8,705 nucleotides of DNA from Gammaproteobacteria bacterium (lineage in GTDB: Bacteria > Pseudomonadota > Gammaproteobacteria > Pseudomonadales > Halieaceae), in contig JAOUDU010000078.1 in the NCBI GenBank assembly GCA_029859085.1, positions 1 to 8,705 on the forward strand. The letters are read 5' to 3'. This document shows, piece by piece, positions 6,916 through 8,705 of this stretch. The first letter of the stretch is position 1, and each line of letters begins with the position of its first letter. The notes under the pieces were generated by a model. That model made no database searches. It was not told where the DNA came from and saw nothing but the letters and a program-made list of their open reading frames with translations. Position numbers and translations under genes: made by a program.

Positions 6916-7072
6916 ATCGATTCCTTGCAGGTAGTTGAAGCCGGCGGGTCTGGCTGGTGGCAGTACGATTCGCCCGCTTTCCCGGCCGGGGCCGGTAGCA
7001 GGAATGAGCCCTGGAAGTACCTGTCGCGATCCAGGTCATGCCCCGGGTAATCAAGCTGCTGAAAGGTTACAC
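6875..7072. other. Convergent intergenic spacer between DUF1415 gene and recG
   Basis: A 198-bp region where two genes end facing each other. A short stem, ACCC/GGGT (6883-6886 with 6891-6894), sits just after the DUF1415 stop, but no T-run follows, so it is not a convincing intrinsic terminator. A 10-bp GC palindrome, CCCGGCCGGG, is at 6981-6990. No terminator for recG could be drawn. Apart from a possible mini-ORF, I see nothing in it. Confidence 0.5.
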
Positions 7073-8705
7073 CTAGACGTTGCCAAAGGCCTGTTTCGCT
7101 CCGGTCCAGCGCTGTACCAGCGCGGCGGCGAGTTCGGGATGGCGCTGGCGGATAATTCCGGAAATGGTTTGCACCTCGTCCAGCAGGTGGCCGTGGGCCG
7201 GCAACTGGGCGATGCGGAACTCCATCAGCCCGGTCTGCCGAGTACCCAGCACCTCCCCGGGCCCGCGCAGTTCCAGGTCCTTTTCAGCGATATAGAAACC
7301 GTCCGAGCTGTCCCGCAGGGCGAGCAGCCGCTCCCGGCCGGAGGCGGACAGCGGCGCCTGGTACAGCAGCACGCAATGACTGGCCTGGCTGCCGCGGCCG
7401 ACCCGGCCCCGCAGCTGGTGGAGCTGGGCCAGCCCCAGGCGCTCGGGATTCTCGATGATCATCAGGCTGGCATTGGGCACATCGACGCCGACCTCGATCA
7501 CGGTGGTGGCCACCAGCAGCGCCAGCTCGCCGGCCTTGAAGGCGGCCATGACTGCGTCTTTGTCAGCCGGCTTCATGCGGCCGTGAATCAGCCCGATCGC
7601 GAGATCCGGCAGGGCGAGCTGCAATTCCTCCGCGGCCGCCTGGGCCGCCTGGGCCTGCAGCGCGTCACTTTCCTCGATCAGCGTGCAGACCCAGTACGCC
7701 TGCCTGCCCCGGGCGCAGGCCGCCGCGACCCGCTCGACCACCTGGTCGCGGCGACCGTTGTCGATCAGCACCGTGGTGACGGCCTGGCGCCCCGGCGGGA
7801 GCTCGTCGATCACCGAGCAGTCCAGGTCCGCGTAGGCCACCATTGAGAGGGTGCGCGGAATCGGTGTGGCGGTCATCACCAGCTGGTGTGGCTTGCCCTG
7901 CCCCGGAGCGCTCTTGCCGGTGAGTGCCAATCGCTGGTGGACCCCGAAACGGTGCTGTTCGTCGACAATGACCAGGCCCAGGCGATGAAAGGCGACGTCC
8001 TGCTGGAACAGGGCGTGGGTGCCGATCACCAGGGCGGCTTCGCCGCCGGCGATTCGCTGCAGCGCCGCCTCCCGTTTCTTGCCCTTGGTGCGGCCACTCA
8101 GCCACTCCATATCGATGGACAGGGGCTGGAACCAGTTGCTGAAACTGGCCCAGTGCTGTTCCGCCAGGATCTCGGTGGGGGCCATGATGGCCACCTGGTA
8201 GCCGTTGGCGATGGCCTGCAGGGCGGCCCCGGCTGCGACCAGGGTCTTGCCCGAGCCCACGTCACCCTGCACCAGGCGCAGCATCGGGACGGGACGGGCG
8301 AGGTCGGCGGCGATCTCCGCCAGCACCCGCTGCTGGGCCCCGGTGGGCGTGAAAGACAGGGTGGCCATGAAGGCCGCCAGCTGCTGGGCGTCTGGCGCCA
8401 GGGCCGGGGCCCCCTCCTCCCGCTGGCGTTGGCGCAGGTTCTGCAGCGACAGGTTGTGAGCGACCAGCTCCTCCAGCGCCAGGCGCTGCTGGGCCGGATG
8501 CTGCCCCTCGCGCAGCAGGTCCTGCGGGGCATCCGGTGGTGGCGCGTGCAGGTACTCGAGGGCGCGGGCCAGGTCGTACGGGTGGCAGCCCGGGGGCAGC
8601 AGGTCTTGCGGCGGGTCCCGCCGCAGCCGGGCCAGGGCCTGGCCGCAGAGATTGCGCCACTGGTTCTGGCCGATGCCGTCGGTGGTGGGATAGATGGGGG
8701 TTAGC
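7073..8705 (-). CDS. recG: ATP-dependent DNA helicase RecG, 5'-partial
   Basis: Superfamily 2 double-stranded DNA translocase that remodels stalled replication forks and Holliday junctions. The 543 visible residues start at LTPIYPTTDGIGQNQWRNL, the end of the wedge domain, and run to the natural stop. The full family length is about 690, so roughly the first 150 residues lie beyond the right edge. In visible numbering: Walker A GDVGSGKT (147-154), Walker B DEQHRFG (248-254), motif III TATPIPRT (278-285), motif VI QLRGRVGRG (430-438) and the TRG region ELRGPGEVLGTRQTG (478-492). An internal ATG at 8368 falls within the protein just before the helicase core and is not the real start, because conserved RecG sequence continues upstream in frame to the window edge. 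No frameshift or missing motif is seen. Confidence 0.97.
   Translation of the reverse strand, partial: LTPIYPTTDGIGQNQWRNLCGQALARLRRDPPQDLLPPGCHPYDLARALEYLHAPPPDAPQDLLREGQHPAQQRLALEELVAHNLSLQNLRQRQREEGAPALAPDAQQLAAFMATLSFTPTGAQQRVLAEIAADLARPVPMLRLVQGDVGSGKTLVAAGAALQAIANGYQVAIMAPTEILAEQHWASFSNWFQPLSIDMEWLSGRTKGKKREAALQRIAGGEAALVIGTHALFQQDVAFHRLGLVIVDEQHRFGVHQRLALTGKSAPGQGKPHQLVMTATPIPRTLSMVAYADLDCSVIDELPPGRQAVTTVLIDNGRRDQVVERVAAACARGRQAYWVCTLIEESDALQAQAAQAAAEELQLALPDLAIGLIHGRMKPADKDAVMAAFKAGELALLVATTVIEVGVDVPNASLMIIENPERLGLAQLHQLRGRVGRGSQASHCVLLYQAPLSASGRERLLALRDSSDGFYIAEKDLELRGPGEVLGTRQTGLMEFRIAQLPAHGHLLDEVQTISGIIRQRHPELAAALVQRWTGAKQAFGNV

Noticed and set aside
6981..6990. CCCGGCCGGG palindrome near the end of recG
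   Set aside because: GC-rich, without a loop or T-run, and likely by composition alone; not a terminator.
7886..8704. A 272-residue plus-strand open frame antisense to recG, and a similar one at 6935-7846
   Set aside because: recG is unambiguous with all helicase motifs on the minus strand; these frames are Gly/Gln/Arg-rich shadows.
1..8705. Searched for CRISPR arrays, insertion-sequence ends, tRNA genes, phage or defence genes
   Set aside because: No regularly spaced direct repeats, transposase motifs, tRNA-like cloverleaf or defence-family proteins were seen; all large frames are accounted for by housekeeping or conserved genes.

Overview
The window looks like chromosomal DNA from a GC-rich, aerobic, ubiquinone-using gammaproteobacterium. 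The evidence is a YaaA peroxide-stress protein, a UbiC/UbiA pair of gammaproteobacterial type, DUF1415 and DUF938 proteins, and a rubredoxin resembling the Pseudomonas RubA1 / AlkG2 type. The fused rubredoxin-reductase and overall gene content suggest a marine lineage such as Cellvibrionales/Halieaceae, but that is inference. I see no mobile element, CRISPR array, tRNA, rRNA, phage gene or toxin-antitoxin pair.

Layout. (1) 1-375, minus: start of a TRAP-transporter small permease, running off the left edge. (2) 376-475: short divergent promoter region. (3) 476-1908, plus: yaaA followed 17 nt later by a DUF938 SAM-dependent methyltransferase, probably one operon. (4) 1931-4626, minus: ubiC, ubiA and a DUF482/FemAB-like acyltransferase. 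The acyltransferase start overlaps the ubiA stop (ATGA). (5) 4627-4925: a 299-bp divergent intergenic region with a plausible sigma70 promoter, a spaced palindrome and two possible leader ORFs. (6) 4926-6874, plus: a single-chain rubredoxin/rubredoxin-reductase fusion overlapping by one base a DUF1415 gene. (7) 6875-7072: convergent spacer with no clear gene. (8) 7073-8705, minus: recG, missing its N-terminal coding end at the right edge.

How the genes fit together: ubiC (chorismate to 4-hydroxybenzoate) and ubiA (its prenylation) are the first two committed steps of ubiquinone synthesis. The fused rubredoxin reductase moves electrons from NAD(P)H through FAD to a rubredoxin iron centre, which could feed a membrane hydroxylase or an oxygen/peroxide-reducing partner. 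From memory, Pseudomonas carries recG, rubredoxin/rubredoxin reductase genes and ubiC-ubiA in the same neighbourhood, so much of this block is probably ancestral. The most notable features are the rubredoxin-reductase fusion and the uncharacterised genes (DUF1415, DUF482) translationally coupled to redox and quinone genes. I found no convincing new multi-gene system.
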